Part shown: positions 1-13,500 of the stretch, one piece after another
Position numbering within the stretch: the first letter of the stretch is position 1
How the letters are laid out: every line of letters begins with the position of its first letter
Origin: Bathynomus jamesi
Taxonomy: Eukaryota; Arthropoda; Malacostraca; Isopoda; Cirolanidae
Reading direction: 5' to 3'
Assembly (NCBI GenBank): GCA_023014485.1
Contig: JAJOZX010003307.1
Span: forward strand, 79,501-143,500
Length of the DNA stretch: 64,000 bases
Notes under the pieces: generated by a model
Database searches by the model: none
What the model saw: the letters and a program-made list of their open reading frames with translations, nothing else
What the model was told of the DNA's origin: nothing
Made by a program: the position numbers and the translations under genes

Positions 1-479
1 GTTCTTGTAGAGTTAAAAAAAAAAAATTTAAAATGGCAGTTGGAAAAGATGTCACTGATTGAGGTTGGTGCCTCGGTAGTAGAAGTCGCGTAATTGCCCC
101 CGTTTGCCGAGGAACAATTCCCAAGGTTATTTTGGAAGGAAGTGAAGTAGTGCAAAAGTCAATTTGGTGGAATGACTGATACGAAAGAAAAGAATAGGAA
201 TGTGTTGGTACCAAAAAAAAAAAAAAAGTAATTCAGTGACGTAGTAGGTAAGGTAGATGAATAGAAAGAAAATGTCAGTGCAGTTGCTTTTGGTGGCATA
301 TGTAGAAGTATATACTAAGGAATGGAAGACATTCCAAGTTAAAGGATGTTGAATGAGCAGTATGCGAGTTTAAGGTGGAGTCAGCTGGAATTTAGTGGAT
401 CCGCAGTGAAACTATTAAGTACGGAAGTAGAATGGTGCTTGAATGTCAGTAGAAAATGTCAACAAACTGGAAAGTAGGT
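1..479. other. No recognisable gene
   Basis: Low-complexity, A-rich sequence. It may be the decayed 5' part of the LINE that becomes recognisable further right, but I could not match a coding motif here. Confidence 0.4.
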
Positions 480-1545
480 ATGTTCCAGATGATTAGACAA
501 AAGCTGTAATTGTACCACTGTATAGAAGTAAAGTTTAAAGGAGGGAATATAAAAGTTATAAGGGTAAAGGACTTCTAAGCGTAAATTTAAAATTATTACA
601 GATCCCTTAGTTGATGAGCAAAAGAACCTTTAGGAAAGGCAGATAATGGTTGATAAAGATTGCAGAAAATAATAATCGTGTTTTCTATGGTATTTCTGGA
701 TTTGGAGAAAGCCTATGATAAAGTGAATAATACGAGTATACCCTGATTGCCTCATGGCGAGTGCTTATAATGTGTAATGAGAAGTTAGCCCTATGTGGAA
801 AGAAGGGTTTATGCAGAAGTTAGGAGTGAATTAAGCGACTGGTTCAATATTAATGTTGGACGACAAATGTACTTGATGTTCCCAGAGCTGTTCAATGTGT
901 ACATGGTTGCGGTAATGCACGAGATCAAAGTTAATGCTATAGAGGAGGAGTAAGCTTGAATTTGGAAGAGATTGAGTGGCACTTGCTTCTTGGTGAATTA
1001 AGGAGAAATGACAATTTTTTTCACGTATTAAAGTGAATGTAAATTAAAATAAAGATCTTACGGTTGAGAGGAAGAGAGTCGGTATGTAATAGTGTGGCGA
1101 GTGTTAAAAATTGAGTTCGTAAAAGAACTTTAATATTTCGGGTGTTTGATTGACAGAAGAGGTTTAGCACATAGTAAATTGAAGGTACAGTGAAGCTAGG
1201 TAAAAAAGCAATGGACGCAAGATAGGCCGTGGTAGAAAGAAGGTATGATTAGTGTAAAATTGATTGATCGTATCAAAATGATTATGTTCGCGAAGTGAGA
1301 GTCGTTGGAGATGAAAATAGAGGATACCTTGCTTTGCTAGCATGGTCTTCGAGAGAATGATGAAAATGATAGAATGGTGTATAATAGTGAGAAGTAGAGG
1401 AAGAATGTAATTAGTAAATGTGGGAGTAAACGTGGTTTATTTAGATGTGACACGAGAGTTGGGCAGAAACAGGAATTGGAGCGGTTTGTGGAGGAGGTGT
1501 GTAAATGGAGACATTAGTCTCGCATTAAGTACCACTAGGTGTACA
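480..1545 (+). pseudogene. Decayed non-LTR retrotransposon (LINE) reverse transcriptase
   Basis: Piecing together the three plus frames gives fragments typical of LINE reverse transcriptase: a KTAVIVPLY-like stretch near 500, a FLDLEKAYDKVN block (RT motif A region) near 695-730, then YVERRVYAEVRSELSDWFNINVG and a LFNVYM block near 795-910. Many stops and frameshifts separate these pieces, so the copy is old and dead. The order of blocks (finger, motif A, then the region before the active-site loop) agrees with a plus-strand insertion. The clade is not certain; it is clearly different from the CR1-like LINE copies further right. Confidence 0.5.
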
Positions 1546-4500
1546 ACCATAAAAGGTAACTGGATATCTGAGGTTGGGGTGCTACCTTATTCACAGTGAT
1601 GAGTATGTATTAAATATTACTGAATTTTGAGTTGATCTGTGAAGTAGCTGTTTTCACTCTTAAGTGTTAAAATCCTACTTGAAATTGACTGCTTCTAATA
1701 GGTCAATTAAATGTTGTAATAATACTTTACTTAAAAGAATTACCTATTTCAGCCCCAAGAGGAACGAGGAGTGGACCCAAACATCCCATCTCCAAAGACC
1801 CGCCCACTCCGAAAGAAGCCACATCCACTCCTAAACTTACTCGCCGAACGCGAAAGTAGGAAAAGGAAGTAGGGATGAGAATAATAGAGTTCAACTCCTG
1901 TTAATAAAATAAAACTGAAGCCCTTATAAGTATAAAAAAGTTATTCATATTTCAGAGGTCTTTTAACTTTACATATTGAAGCGTTTCCAACTCGAGAGAA
2001 GAGAAATAATCAGTGTTTATCGGCATCATTAACATCTTAATTATAAATTGAATGTTCCCTTGAAGTTAATATCAGGAAGACTAAGTAATATATGTACAAA
2101 TATATATATTATAATAATAATGAATGTTAGACTATAGTTCATTTTGTCACTGTAACTGGTTATTATATATCAGATCTTTATTGGTGAGATCAGAGAATAT
2201 TTTCGGCGATACTTCAAAATTTTATTTGACATTTCTTTATTAATGACTAAATTAGTGTGCGGTACCACAAAAATATATATATATAGTTTAGTTATAGGAA
2301 TTATTATTATTATTTTATTATTATTATTATTATTACTACAACAACAACATTGTAAAATAATCATCATTACTATATACAGTATAATACTTTATAATATTAA
2401 GGTTGAAAAAATAAAAAAAATTTATCATTTAGATTACTATCAAACATGGGTTTATTTAGATACACTTCCCAAGCTGTTTTTAGGTACCTTTTAAAGCTAT
2501 TTCTTTTTACTTTCTGTAAATAAGGTGTATCTCTCTATGTTAGGACTGGATGTGTATTTTTAGTGTGTATACGGTTTCATGTATGGAGACACGAATGCGT
2601 GTTTGCGTATGATATGCTTTCTCTCGCTATTCAGTTATGATTTTGGTACTTCAAAAATAGTCCTGAAACGTAAAACAAATTATGGTACAAGAATGATTGT
2701 GAAAAATTATAAGTAAATTTTTATAAGATTGTAAGAAGTTTTATCGTTATAGTAAATCGGTAGACGTTATATAAGCGTCTTAATTAAACATCCTTTTCAT
2801 CATTGCCTTTTTGTCAGTTTGGTTTAAATTTTAAGAATCGGTTTCCGCATCTGAATACAAACACTTTCAATGTTTTTATTTATTTATGGAAAAGAGCAAC
2901 TTTTAATAATTTAATTGTCAAGTTTTTAAACTGAGCATTTTTACTATTTTTAAGGTTTTGTTAAGGTGAAATCATTTTCCATTTTCAAAATTAAATTTAT
3001 TTTTGAATATTTTTGTTCGTGCAATTAATATCGAGCTAGCCACTTTCGATATCTCTGGAATAAAACTTTAAATTCTACTAAAGGTAAGGTTTTCTTTCAT
3101 AAAAAGTTATATTTACAAATAGAAATGATAAAAATACATTTTAAATTGAAAAGTATATTTTACTATGAAGTAATTTTTTTCCAAAGTTCTATTACAGAGA
3201 TATTCTATAAATATATATATATATATATATTTGCGTGAATGATTTTCTGAATAATCTGTCCATGTATTTTGGAAATGTATAGTTTAAAGATTATTTTAAA
3301 GTTCTTTCACTTAACATTTTCCACACGCATAGGCCACATTGACTAGTATGTGCCATTTTCATAACTAAGTGAAATCATTGTATAAGGAAATGAGTCTTAT
3401 TAACCTTTTTGCCCGGTTTAAAACCGTTCCGAGAGACACTCCTTCCCATGTGACGAATCTCCCGATTCTTCCTACTTCACACAGTTCTCATTAATTTGAA
3501 GTCTTCATTGAAAAAAGTCGGAATGGATTAAGATAGAATCTACATTTTATCTGAGTAAGATTTCGGGAGAAGTTTGGAACCAGCGTAATCCTTTGGTAGA
3601 GGACAAAAATTATATAATTATTCACGAACTCTTAATGTTGGTAATGAACGATTGCCAATCATAACGATTGAAAAGGAAAATGTAGCATTAATTTTAAGAT
3701 GAACTCTAGTTTCTGCATGCAGATGCCTTTTGTTCAAGTTCTAATGTTCACCCTTGTAAACTGCAAGTTAATGTTTCGGAAACGTTATATGCAGGCAGAA
3801 GGGAGTGAGGAAGGCGGAATTTTCTTTAATCTCGAATTTCACATTATTTGCAGTTGCAAGTTTTATTTCGAAGGCGCCTAAGAAGAAATTCATTCGGGCG
3901 TCATTTTTGTCAAGAATTAGAATCTGTTTAATGACTTTATTGAATTAAGACGGATGGGGAAAATGTGAAATTTAAGCCTATCTATTTTCAATGTAAATTA
4001 ACCGTAATAAAATGGCATATTAAGTTTCTAAAGTCGAAATAAATTTGAATTAAATTAATCCATTTTAAAGTATAGTTTGCGATAGAAACAATTTGTATGA
4101 TATCGAACTAATGGCCAGATGATTACAGTAGTTAGTATTAGGAAATAATGGCAATTTAAATGTTTTATTGGAAAAACTAATGTTGGGAGTATATAATGTA
4201 AATTCCTTGGTGCTAATAACGAACAGCGTATTTCAAGTTCTTTACAGTGTAAGATATATTGTCGGTATTCCCCCAACCCCATCCCTACCTCATGGCGTAT
4301 TTTATCATAAACCTAATAATGACAGCACACTGTAAATTCGCCAAACTCATAATTTTTATGGTGTCAAATGTATGCAAATTTAGGCTCATACAATTTTTAA
4401 AAATATGAATGTTGAATATCCTTGACAATATTTTCATGAACGTAATCTACGTACGTGTTTAACATCTGCCTACTTCACTTGCCACGAGCTAGACTTTGAA

Positions 4501-7500
4501 GTAAGTCTCCTAAGATTTCCGTATGCAGAGGCCATTACCCCAAAAATTGACGCACATCTACATGACGCTGAAACCTAACCAATAGAAATCTAGTTCATAA
4601 GAAAATTAGTGAGCGGAGCCAATTATAACTCAAACTAAACTACGAAAGTCTTTTGACCAATCGCAAGCTTGGCTTTCAAAATGAATAACCAATCATAGTT
4701 TGGGTTACATTTGAACTCTGCCAATCGTCAATCGCGTTTCTTGCGCGCCAAAGCGAGTCAAGCGACCGTTAGTGTTTGTTTGTGATTCGCGAAGTAGCCT
4801 TTCCTGCTGTTTTCCTTTATAAAAAGTGGTATGTATCGAGAAAACTGAAAAATTATGCAGTAAAAGTGTTATAAAAAACCCTAATTAGTTAATTGTGCAT
4901 TAGGGGAATAAAATAATAGAGAAAATTCGGATTGTTTCTCTATTAATGTTAAAATCATAATCATTCAACTAGGTTTGAATGAGGCGGGAGAAAACTTCCC
5001 ACACTGTGGCGTGGGTTTCAAAATAGTACCCATTTCATGTGATTAAGCTTGTAGAAGTAAATATAGTAGGGTCATTGTTTTTACAGTTTTATTAATTTTA
5101 ATCAGTTATGGGTAAGACTTCATAGGAGGCAGGACACAATGCTCAAATATGCATACCAATTTCACCAGTGGAGACTAGGCTAGGTCCAGTCATAGGCTAG
5201 GCTAGTCAGACCGCCTAGTCTAAATTAACTCCGAAGTTTTTGTAGGCCTAAGCCTGAATAAGTTAGGGTTGGGCTATAGACTTACGGTAGATAATTTGAA
5301 ATTTGGACTCTAACAACTCTGAGATTATTAGGGAATAGTGACCATTTTATTATGTTTCAAGGTAGAATTAAATAGGGATCTAATAACATGGTAAAAATTT
5401 TATAGTGGGCACACTAGGGGCCCTTCGGCCCATCTGGGTGGCTCCACTGTTAATATAAACAAACCATAAATACAGTTACATGCAAAATTTAGATCCAATT
5501 GATCTCTGCAGATTGTCACACATCTACTAGCTGTATATTTACTACATTAACTTCAAAACTTTGGATCTTGTGGATCATTCATCAATACCACTACTGTACT
5601 AATTGAATAAAATATGAATGGAATTTGGATTAAAAATGATAGAGAAAGACTTGGGTGTCACTGTGACTAATGAACTTAAACCCTCAAATCACTGTGTGGA
5701 AATTGGAAATAAAGCAAATGCTAGACTCAATCTCGTGCAGAGACATATTGAATACAAATCACCCAATATTATAAAGCAACTATACATTTCATGTGTGAGA
5801 CCCCTCCTTGAATACTGTATTTAATTTAATAGTCCCTATTTGATACAAGATATTAAAAAACTGGAAAAAGTATAGAAATGAGTAACAAGAATGATCCTAT
5901 CTCTAAGACAATTGACATATAAGGAAAGACTGGTGTATCTAAACATGTTCTCATTAAGAAGAAGCAGGTTAAGGGGTGATATGATAGAGGTGTATAAAAT
6001 GATTAAAGGGTTGGATAAGATAGATTTTGATTCTTTTCATTAAAGATCACAAAAACCAGACGAGGTCATAGTATGAAATTATTTAAGCCAAGATGTAGAA
6101 CAAATTCAAGAAAATAGTTTTACAAACAGACTAATTAAGTTTGGAACAGTCTGACAGAAGAAGTGGTGACTTCAGATACACTTGATTCTTTCAAAAGAAG
6201 GTTGGATAGTTTGATGTCTGCAAGGGACATCTGGTGATAGTGTTTAAGCCCATTTTTATTGCATGACTGGTACTAGCTTATTTTATATATATGTATATTT
6301 AGGTGATAAATCTCATACCTCAACACAAGTGTTGTGGGATATAGGGAGGCAGCATCTTGGGTTAGGGGATACTCTGTCCTTGCACACACCATTTAAAGAT
6401 ATTCCTCTGCTGAGTGGTACCCCCCATAGTACTGTGAGGTATTGAAAAACTCATGATCTTCACTTGCCCCACAAACACCTTTAAATGGGAGACCCAAAAT
6501 AGGTGCACACACATTTCTACATTACTGTACAGTCTTTATAGCCACACCTACACTTTTCCTCGTAAGTATATATATTGTAATGTATTAGTTATAAATTGTG
6601 ACTTGGTCCACAATTGATATGGACTGTGACTTATTTTTGGTTGGTAAGGTACTGGTATTGATGGGTACTGTAATGAAATTTACTGGATTCTTTGGATCTA
6701 GTATATTTGCATGTCAGTTATAAATAGATATAGAGTGTAATATATTTGTGGATCCAGAGATTCTATCTCTAGTTTTAAATTGATAATTAATTAGTTTTGT
6801 AAAAATTGGTTGTTGCCAATGTACAGGCAATTTTTACATAGTGGAGCCACCTTGATGGGCTGAAGTGGCCCCAAGTGTACCCACTATAAAAATTTCTTAT
6901 GTTCTTATTGTAGACATCATATGGTTATCTCATCACAAGAAGGTTTGGTAATGGTTCAGAATACAGGCACCACTTAATTAAGCAAAATTTCAAAAAATAC
7001 CATAGAGACAAAGTTGTTTCTCTCATTAAAATACGTTGATTGCATATGTCACATTTATATAATTTAGGTCTCGAGGGGGTACGGGGGTGAAGCCCCCGTA
7101 AAGATCATGCATCATAAAGTGAACCCTATACCGATCAATTTGTGATGCGTGATCTTTATGGGGACTCCGCCCCTGTACCCCCAAGACCTAAATTATACAA
7201 ATGATAATGTAATAATATGTTGCCAGTTATGCACGTTTTTAGTAATTTTCTAACTTCGTTTTTTTGACTATGCGACACATGCAATCAACGTATTTTAATG
7301 AGAGAAACAACTTTGTCTCTATGGTATTTTTCAAAATTTTGCTTAATTAAGTGGTGCCTGTATTCTGAACCATTATCAAAGTTTTACATGGATCTAGTTC
7401 CTTGCTTCTCAAAAGGTGACTATTAGTAAATTTAGGGAGTTTTTTAGGCTCAGTAATGTGAGAAAATGAATTTTCCAATAAAAATGCTATCAAGATGGTC

Positions 7501-10500
7501 TAGATTCAAAGGAATTTTAGAGGATTTAGCTAAAATGTTGATGTATTCCTTTCAGAACTGTTAAGAATAACAAAATTAGGAAATCTTTGTTGCAGAATAG
7601 AGAAATAGCTAAAATGATTAAAGCTAAGAAAAAGGCATTCAGGGAATTTAAAAGCAGTAGTACCGGTAAATATTTGGCTGGACATAGGGGCTACATTTTT
7701 TTAGTGTAGTTTTCTCTGCTTTGTTCGAATCTGATACCCATTTCTTGTGCAAATGAATAGAAACTATTTTTTTTTCCATTCCAAAATACAGTGTTTCTAC
7801 TCATTTGTGCAAGAAATGTGTGTCAAATTTTAACAAAGCAGAGAAAACTACACCAGGAAAATGTAATTCTGATAAAAAACTAGCTAACCTAACTAACTAA
7901 CCTAATCAACCTAACCTAATTGCACACAAGTGGGCAGAACTCTGTGGCGCTTAAAACAATCCACTGCTGCTTTGTTATTTTCAAAATATTTAGAAATGGC
8001 GCGGTAATGCTCAATCTCTCAACCATCATATTCAAAACCTTCACTAGCTTCAGCCATTATCCTCAAACTGCGTGAAGCAAAGGAAATTCCTATGGTGCAC
8101 GACTGCACGTCGCAAAAAGTGTGTAATTGGCCAAATCTACACAAAAAGTGTCTAATTGGCCCAATCCAGCCATGTGATAATCTGAAAACAAGCGATACAT
8201 CCACGAAATGCATTGCCGTACATACACACACACGGATTGCTAACATACATACATACATGGATACATACACACACACAGTCTCTCCACGTAAAAATTATAT
8301 ATTAAATGAATTTTTATAACCGCGCACTAGCACAAAAAATGATTAGTACCATCGTAAAGAGCATGAAAAATAGTGCTAGTGAAACACAACCTCTCATTTC
8401 TTGTTAGCTCCTGTGTCTAGCCAAATATTAACCGTAGTACCTTTGTGGACTTTGGTAATTATTGCAGACATGTCAACTCACAGACTTTAAGTCAAACTCC
8501 CTTATGTGGGATATGTTTCTAGTTATCAAAATCATGCAAAATCTCATGGATTTTCATACTTCAAGGTTGATGTCTCTGTTATTGGCAGTTAAGAAAAAGC
8601 TGAATTAGGGGAAAAAAAAAGGCATGGTGAAATAAATCTAGCTAGAAATAGCAGGTCTCAATTTCATTCACTGCTAATTTTAATAAAAAAAACATCTTTT
8701 TAAATAATTTTATGCACAAAATTCAATTTTGTCCTTTCTTAAATGCAGAAAATAACTCAAACTAAGGTACATCAACCCTAGCCTAACTGAAATAGAAAGT
8801 AAACTATACATATCTAGCTAGTCTAGCATTTAAAGAAAAATGTGAAATATTATTAACATTATCTTTCACAGAGGTTTTCGATGTTGTATTAGCATGAACT
8901 TGAAAGTATGCATATTATAAGTTGAGAGAGGAGAGTTGCAATCCTAACCTAAATAGTTGTTATAGTCTATTACTACATCAGTTTGAATTCAGAGTAAATA
9001 AACATAATCCTAGATAATCGAATATGGGTATCTTCAAACCATTTTCCATTGTGCACAAACTTTTATTGCATCCACCTTTTTGGTACTGTACCTCCATAAG
9101 CAAATATTATGTACAATTTTGATCACCTTTTTGTTTTCCATGACATTCCTTTTTCTTTTGGTATTATGTTCCACTCCTATATATAATATGTTCCTATATA
9201 TAATATGTTCCTACATTATGTTCCACTCCTATATAAAGTTACCTCTGTTAAAGAGGAAATAGTTGAGTCTGTATGGATAGATATTGGGCATAAAAATGCC
9301 AGGAAAATCAGGATAGAGGGTATTTATAGACCACCTGAGGGATGTTCAGTTGGAGGAATCCCCAAAAGTAAAGAAGAAAATAAGTATGTAGAAAATAAAC
9401 TTATTGATGAAATAAATAAAGCAATGACAAGCAATATTATTATTGTTGGAGATTTCAATTATAGGCATATAGACTGGGAAATATTACAAACACCAGAAAG
9501 TAATGAGAGATTCTTAGACTGTATAATTGAGAATGGTTTAACCCAGTTAGTAAAGGAGCCAACCAGGGCTGATGCCATTCTAGATTTAATTCTAACAAAT
9601 AATCCAGATACCTTCCAGGATATCTTGGTTTCAGAAACACTAGGTTCAGGTGATCATTGTATCCTTCGGTTTAATATTGTTTGTAATTCAAGACCTAGTG
9701 AAAATAAAGTAGAAGTTCCAGATTTTAAAAGAGGAAATATAAATGGACTAGTAAATGATCTGTGTCTAATAAATTGGACAGATATTCTACAGCCTGAACC
9801 AGGGATGGGGTCAAATATGTATTTGTATTTGTATTTACAAATACACAAAAATGGATATTTGCATTTGTATTTGTATTTGAGAATTTAAAAAGCTGCATAT
9901 TTGTATTTGAGCCTTTTATTTGTCGTATTTGCTTCAAATACAGTCAAATACACTAATGTAATATAACTGTGCATATAACTACAAATTGATATGAACAGTA
10001 AAAATCAAACATTGAGAAATATGAATTTATTTTCTTTAATTATGCAAAAGTGCAGAAATATCAAGAAGTGTGAAATAATTTTCTTTAATAAAAATAATAA
10101 ACAAGAGGAATTTGTTACTTTTCTTGCCTTGGTGTGAAAATGAAGTCTACTTTGATAAGAGCCAAAGTATTGCAATGTTAAGTTTTATACAATAAGTACT
10201 ATACCAGTATTGTCTTACTTGAGGGGTAGCTGAAGTCAAGTAAATATTATCTGTTTATATTTAGGATGAAATTGGTACGAAATTTGCAAATACAGTAAAA
10301 ATTGTATTTGCATTTTATTTGTATTTGAAGCTTCATATTTGTATTTATATTTGTATTTGGGGATTTATAAATTCGAATATTTGTATCTGTATTTGAATTT
10401 GGCCATAAAAAAAATAGTGTATTTGTATCTATATTTGTATTTGGGCAATTGTATTTGACCCCATCCCTGGCCTGAACAGACAGTAACTAGTATGTGGGAA

Positions 10501-13500
10501 AAATTTAAAAGTATAATAATGAACATACAAAGGAAGCATATCCCACAGTGTAAAATCGGAACTGGAAAAAAGCCTAGCCAAGAATTCAAAAAATAATCCT
10601 AAGAAGTTTTTCAGTCACTTCAATTTGAAAAGTAGAGTGAAAAAGAAAATTGGCCCCCTCCATATAGATGATAAAACTATAGATGATGATCTTGAAATAA
10701 CTGAAGAACTAAACAAATACTTCTCATCAGTATTCACAAATGAAAATTTAAATAATATTCCTGATCTTATACTACCAGGACAAGATAGAGAAATAAATGA
10801 ATTAAGGGTAACAAAACTAGATATCCTAAAAGCAATAGATAAATTAAAAATGGAAAAATCTCCAGGGCCAGATGAAATGCATCCAATAGTCATAAAAGCT
10901 GCCAAAAAGAATATAGCATAGGCACTAGAAATTATTTTTAATAAATCATTGATATGTACTGAAATTCCAGAGGATTGGAAGAAAGCAAATGTGGCTCCAA
11001 TCTTTAAAAAAGGAAATAGAAACTTGGCAAAAAACTACAGACCCATCAGCCTCACCTCCATTATTTGCAAATTACTCAAAAGTATCATTAGAGGTAAAGT
11101 TACTGAGTTCCTTGAAGAGTGCAACCTTATAAATGATAGCCAGCATGGCTTTCGAAATGGAAGGTCCTGTCTAACCAACTTGATTGAATTTTATGATGGA
11201 GTCCTATTGCATTTGGACAATAAAGAGCCAGTAGATATAGTATACTTAGATTTTGCAAAGGCATTTGATACTGTTCCTCATGCAAGATTGTTGGTAAAAG
11301 TTAGAGCCCATGGTATAAGAGGTCATAATATTGAAAAATTTATTATTTAGAACTTATTATTTAGCTTGAGAGATTATTTTTAGGTTTAGGTATAATATTA
11401 AGGTTAAGTTTACTTTAAATAGACACAGTAATTATAGAAATAATAATGGCCTATTTAGACACTGTCAACATAGCTACAGACTTTTTCACTGTAGGTTGCA
11501 GTGGTTTTCAGGTTAAAATTTGGTCAGCAGCCAGATTACTAACTATGGTGAAGCTAAATTCATTAAAATTAATTTAGACTTACCAAAATGAAGTTGCCAG
11601 TTGAACGTTACCCTTTCTGTTTCTAACTAATCCATAAGTTTCATTTAGTTTCCAGGTTTTAATTTTATTTGTTAAGTTTTAAGTTATTATTTAACACACT
11701 GCTAGGTTATTTATTTGTAGGGGCTATTTCCCAGACCTAGGTTTTGCAGGTTAAGTTAGGCTAGGGCTGTATTGCCCTTAAGTTTTTGGTTTTAAAGGTT
11801 TAAGGTTTTGAAGGTTTTACTCAAGTTAAGTTAGGGCTATATTGCCTTTAGGTTTAAATAGGGGCTATAACAGCCATTTAATTATTGAGTTAGGGCAGTT
11901 GTAGCCCGGTTCGAGTTTCTTCTAGGTACTTAGTTTTTCTCTTACCTTAGTTTTCTTTAATTAACTTACTTATACGTACCTAGTTCTGATAGGCCTCTAT
12001 TTAGTTAAACAGGGTTTTTGTTTAATTGCAGTGGTTATTAAGGTTAAGATTTAAAAGTTGTGAGGTTTAAAGGTTGACTTTAAGTTGCCCGGTTAGTTGG
12101 GGAACCACGAGAATTTTACTTTACGAAAAAACTAGCCCGCTTCATGCGGTCAAAATTTTTCAAGAAAGGACAAAGCTCTCTTTTTCTTTATCTCGGAAAC
12201 TTTTTTTCTTCTTTTTGTTAATTAGGGAAACCCAACTTCACTAGTTGGTTAGAAACGAGGGTTGTTATTTTTATTCTATATTTATTTTGTTTATATTTTA
12301 TTTGGAAATATATGCGGTTATTTCTAACCACTTTTTTTAACATTCCCCTCAAGGGGAAAAAATTTACCCAAAATTATATTCTTGGGAAATTTTATTTACT
12401 TATTTTTGTTGATGATTGAAAATGACATGCTCTACAGAAAAGTTCCTTTTAGGTGAAATATGAAAATGAAAGCGTCTTTTCTGTAGAACGTTAGTCCTAA
12501 GTTATAACTATTTACAATTATTTACAATTTTCAATTTGTGGTCTTCACAAAGATCCACTGTATTTTCCTTTGCAGTTCTTCCCGAAATCTAACTGCAGCT
12601 TGTCTTTGTGGTCAGGGTTGAGTAGCAGCAGTAGTAGTGTCAGGAGAATCTACAGTTCCTGATTCTGTGGAAGAATTTTCCAGTTCTTCCAGGTCAATAT
12701 TCGGTTTATCAGTTATTTCCAGTGGGTATAACCGATATATGTGTCTTCTGGAGAGATGACCTTTGGGTGTTTTTACAGTTACATGCCTGATTATGCCATC
12801 TTCATCTGGGTGTAATGTTTCAATTACAGCAATCTTCCAGAAGTATTTGGGATTCATAGAATTTTCATCTAAGAGACATAGTTCTCCTACTTTAGGTTCT
12901 TTACTTACTGGTTGTTTGTGTTGTTGGTATTCTTTTTCCCTCAAACTACTCAAATATTCGTATCGCCATCTTTTTTTGATTTCTTGAGATTGTTTAACTC
13001 CTTTATGAAAGTGATCCAGTATTTTCTTTCTTTCTTTGTCCTCTGTTGCTGTCATATAATCAGCATCCACCTGATCACCTTCATTAACAGCTTCTTGGGT
13101 ATCATTAGTGGTTAAAAAGTTGAATTTGGTATTGTCATACCCAAAAAGCAACTTGAAAGAAGTTAGTAGATCAGAGGAAGGATCTTCATTTGAATTAACA
13201 TAAGTGAGTGGTCTTGAATTAATTGTATTCATTATTTCAAGAACAATTGTTTTTAGTTCAGTTAAAGGGATTTTTCTTCCTTTTAAGGAGGTATAGAGTG
13301 CTCTTTTGACCAGGGCTGTGGAGTCGGTCGTGGAGTCGGAGTCAATTTTGGTGGTGCTGGAGTCGGAGTCGGTAAAAATGTACCGACTCCGACCTCAATA
13401 TAAATTTTAATAAAATATGTTTTTGTGTGTGATATCACTGGCAGCTATGGTGGTTAAACCACTTAAATAATAAACACAATGTTTTCCATTTCAGACACTA